NCBI GenBank assembly: GCA_964030785.1
Contig: OZ034972.1
Location: forward strand, 51,764,538 to 51,828,537
Origin: Siderastrea siderea
Taxonomy: Eukaryota; Cnidaria; Anthozoa; Scleractinia; Rhizangiidae
Reading direction: 5' to 3'
DNA: 64,000 nt
A model generated the notes under the pieces. It had not been told where the DNA came from. It did not search any database and saw only the letters and a program-made list of their open reading frames with translations. Shown here piece after piece: positions 60,784 through 64,000 of this stretch. Position numbers and translations under genes: made by a program. The stretch's first letter is position 1, and each line of letters opens with the position of its first letter.

Positions 60784-63700
60784 GAGGGGATGTCCACTAA
60801 CATCGAGCGAGTGGCGGCACATGATGAAAAATAAAATGCCCTCATAAATTTTCCACGGATACCCTTTGGTATTCTAAGAAACGTGGTGGAATAGCCGAAA
60901 ACTTGGAATTTTTTCCTTGTTTCCTTTGGTATTTGGATGAAAAGTACAGGATAAAGGTCATATCTAGCTCGCCTTGAATAAGATTTTGTTTAAATGCCAG
61001 GTTTTGTCAAGTTTTAGGTGTACTGTCCAAGGGCCATCTTGACGCGTGGAATCGACCGTTATCTCCTGGTATCTCTAGATTGACTTTCAACTAATGAACA
61101 ACGATTCCGAAATCACATTCACATCCCTTAACGAATGGCAAATGAATTTTTAAAATCTCTTAGTGTTAATTCCCTGAAGAAACTAAATAACCTTGCAGTG
61201 ATCTCCACATTCATCTCAGAAACCGCACCGTTATTATGGTCTGATTTAACTAAATTTGTCTGTCACGCAACGGGTTCTGGACAAGTCACAGAATAGGTTT
61301 TGGTGATGGGATTGCAAAAATGGAAAAAAAATCGAAAGATTAGCACGTCTGAAATAACTTAAGCTATGAAAGAAATTGTACAAGATAGAAGGCGATGTAA
61401 ATAGTGATGGCGTTGTTTCAGCAACTCGACGGGAATCACCGTTTCCCGTTTTCATCCCAGATGCCGGACTACCTCAACGTAAAAACAAACCGCAGAGATA
61501 GCTAAATTTTTTTTCATGATTTAAGCTAAAGCATATCGAAGGTTAACAAAAAAGGCATCCATTTGTTTTTTACAAGTTCCCTAAAAAAATTTAAGTTTAC
61601 TTTTCTCTATAATCGTGAGTTTTCAATGCGTAGTACGTGGCTACAACTGCGTTTGTTTACTCACACTCCGTCCTCCTGTTTGGTGTCATGTTACACCGCC
61701 GAAGTTATGCCTGAAATATCTTTCGACTAGTAAAATAGAGTGATACTACATATTCACCACACAATTCTGACCTGTGCAAAACAAGTTGCAGATTACATAG
61801 ATGTACATTTTGTGACGCTCTGGCGAGAGGAAAAATTGTCACGTGTTCACCAGAAGCAGAAAGCATTAGCTTCCGCTCATAGTCTAAAATAGCAAGCATC
61901 GATATATTTTTTATATATCTTACTGCAGAGTTCGACTTTTCAAGACGCGAATATTCCCTAATGTGAATGCATTTTAGGATATTTTTCCAACAGTCTAATT
62001 AATTTCACGGTGAAGGATTTCAATATTATTTGCAAGCCACCACCAATGTTGCGTCGAAGACGGCGCCTCGAGAAGCTGCCATTTGCAGAAATAATTTTCT
62101 TGTTGGAAATCAGGCGTGTGAGAATTTCAGGTGCGACATTATTGGAAACTAGACAAAATGTCTTAAGTGCGGATCGGCTTTGACTAAATGTTCAAAAACT
62201 GATAATTTTCCTTAAAAAAGAAAAAAAGGAAAACGCCAGATTTAACACGCAGTAGTTGTAGAGCCCTTCCTCTATATCGCGCCATTGTAAAAGGATAGGT
62301 TCTTTGGAGTTCTCACAGTCAGGACCCCTGTCACCGAGTACAATAGCCAATCAAACCATCATCTCCCTTGGCTGCGAATAGAGGTCACTTATTCTTTTCA
62401 GAAACTAGTTGCGGGCGTTTGCGCCTCTTACAAGTGATATGAACAAGCAGTTGCTGTTCCAGTTGCAAAAAAAGACTTTTCGGGTCACACTTACAGTGTT
62501 GGAATCAGCGATATCCACTCAGAAGCTGAGCTTCGTTGATTTTCTTGTAGCACGAGCAATAGTATTTTTAATTAGTATTCTTAACATGGACCATTTGCCC
62601 AGCCCATCACTCTTAACTGGGAATAGCGCAGAGGGAACTAATCGACGTTGGTCATGTTGAGTTCTACCAGGGCTGTCTAAGTATGCCTCGAACGGGAAAG
62701 TGAGAGCAGAACGTGGAATTGGCAAGTCGGAGTCCAAAGCTATTTTGCAACACATCGGTGTTTTCCTTCCAGTGGGCTCTGGTAAGTACACTTTTTCTCA
62801 TACCCACTTTCGTGCATTCCTCGCTGTGATGGCAGACGTCATTAAGCAGATTAACACTACCATACCAGCCCTGAAGACAGTCAGCTTCCAGCCAGACAGC
62901 GCTGGCTGCTACCACTGCAGGGCCTGCAGGGCCACCATAGTTTGCGCAGGAGTACTAGGAGCAGAGCTGGGCGTGGTGCTGCAACTCCTGGCTCCCTTCC
63001 CTCCCCATGGAGGGAAGGGAGCCTGCGACCGCAAGGCCGGCGGAGACTAATTCGGATACATTTATCCTCCTAAATTCCGGACACGATATCAAGATCCCGG
63101 TGGAGAACCATCCTTTAGTGTCATCTGGTGCGCGTCCATCAGTTGCAAGCCCTTTAGTTGCCACTTGGAAGATCGATGGTGTGACCATGCTCTCGAATAT
63201 ACAGTTTTCAAAGAAGGAATCCGTCTGTGTATGAAGAGCATATGGCGTGGAACCTATAAGACCAATATCTGAGCTGAAATCTAAGGCCCTGTCATCTGAT
63301 GGTCTACCGTCTATAGCAGTGCTCTAATCGAAACCGAGCTCGATCTCCTCAGCCGTGAGAATGCGGAGAAATATCGCACAACAAACTGTCACCTGACAAA
63401 CAAGAGAGTTAGTTTCTAGAGAAACTGTGGTGCTGCATCGGTGGGGAAGCGAAACCCAAAACTTTGTATTTATCAACTGAGTTGATAAGGTAAATTGAGC
63501 CACCGTGAAGAGATTGAAAGCTGACGTTTCGAGCGTTAGCCATTCGTCACAAGGATGGTTCTCCACCTTCGTCACCTGCACTGCTAAGAAGATCAGGCGG
63601 AAAGTGACAAAGAGCCCTCAACATTAGGACTCCTTGTCATGATGAGTTTCAACATGAGTTCAGTTTCAAACTCAACTTAATTTTGAGTTTCATGTATAAA

Positions 63701-64000
63701 AGTGTAACCCGCCAGGTTTGCCATAAAATGGTTTCACAAGCTTATAAAGAACGAAAAGGGCGGTTCTGGCACCCCTGGCCACACCCCTGGTTAGGGCTTG
63801 AGTAAAACTCAACATAAATTTTTACATTCTTACTCCTGTCTTGGCCAATTTTTGAAGACCAATACATAGAGACCTCATGATAATTTCTTTTTCAAAGCCG
63901 TAGTAATAGGCAAGGTTTTGGCAAGGCTTCACTGCCTCTAATGATACTGATAAATACACACAGGAAAATCGAGTGTGTTAAATAACACCGAGAGTGGTAT
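60784..64000 (+). mobile_element. TTAA-type transposon, copy 2, truncated by the window end
   Basis: Starts GAGGGGATGTCCACTAACAT, the same end as copy 1, preceded here by GTAA instead of TTAA. The next 3.2 kb follow copy 1 in opposite orientation (60784 onward matches 48199 downward; the last bases match about 44640). The far end should lie about 2 kb beyond the window. Copy 2 lacks a segment of about 450 bp of the left terminal repeat as seen in copy 1 (47590-48060). Confidence 0.8.
62700..63440 (+). pseudogene. Transposase-like relic in TTAA element copy 2
   Basis: The frame 62700-63050 reads YTFSHTHFRAFLAVMADVIK, then FQPDSAGCYHCRACRA and GKGACDRKAGGD. It continues in another frame with FILLNSGHDIKIP and WKIDGVTMLSNIQF, then past a stop with RAYGVEPI. 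The run of motifs is consistent with one DDE-type transposase broken by a frameshift near 63045 and a stop near 63232. Family assignment is tentative. Confidence 0.5.

Overview
This is eukaryotic DNA, most likely from an anthozoan cnidarian and probably a stony coral. The reasons are AT-rich, intron-bearing genes with GT-AG junctions, a dense load of short inverted-repeat transposons with TTAA or TA targets, and linked TNF-receptor, death-domain, DED and CARD genes of the kind expanded in corals. The organism call is inference; the gene structures below are read from the sequence and were checked by matching intron phases.

The left half (about 2.7-39.4 kb) is a rearranged, repeatedly duplicated block of cell-death signalling genes. 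TNFR-A (minus strand, 7228 to 2780) and TNFR-B (plus strand, 25722 to 32106) are intact three-exon type I receptors: a signal-peptide exon, an exon with the cysteine-rich ectodomain and one membrane helix, and a death-domain exon. They are inverted copies, alike from promoter to last exon, and both carry the same palindromic kappaB-like site about 470 bp upstream of the start region. TNFR-B faces a two-exon gene for a CARD plus coiled-coil protein (39371 to 36263, minus). This convergent TNFR/CARD-CC pair exists a second time at 12.3-18.97 kb, where both genes are broken: the TNFR copy has lost its 5' end and gained frameshifts and stops, and the CARD-CC copy has lost its CARD exon and gained several deletions. 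A third scrap of the CARD-CC coiled-coil exon lies at 10.2-10.8 kb.

Between and inside these units are mobile elements: a DIRS-like tyrosine-recombinase relic (23.7-24.66 kb), an element with a second element nested in its terminal repeat (21.97-23.73 kb), a 38-bp perfect-TIR MITE (24.74-24.99 kb), and a TTAA-flanked 1.9-kb element in TNFR-B intron 1.

The right half holds two TTAA-flanked elements sharing one TTAA (41.99-48.2 kb), the larger with a transposase relic; a two-exon gene for a 638-aa acidic, lysine-rich protein with a duplicated 119-aa segment (51853 to 49337, minus); a 1.2-kb near-palindrome (56.49-57.68 kb); and, just after it, an intact two-exon FADD-like adaptor with DED followed by death domain (57842-58868, plus). 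A second copy of the large TTAA element, inverted relative to the first, starts at 60784 and runs off the window.

Taken together, the window contains death-domain receptors, a DED-DD adaptor able in principle to join a death-domain receptor to DED proteins, and a CARD-coiled-coil scaffold. Two receptors have a candidate NF-kappaB site in the promoter. That these parts act together is a hypothesis from domain logic and linkage.
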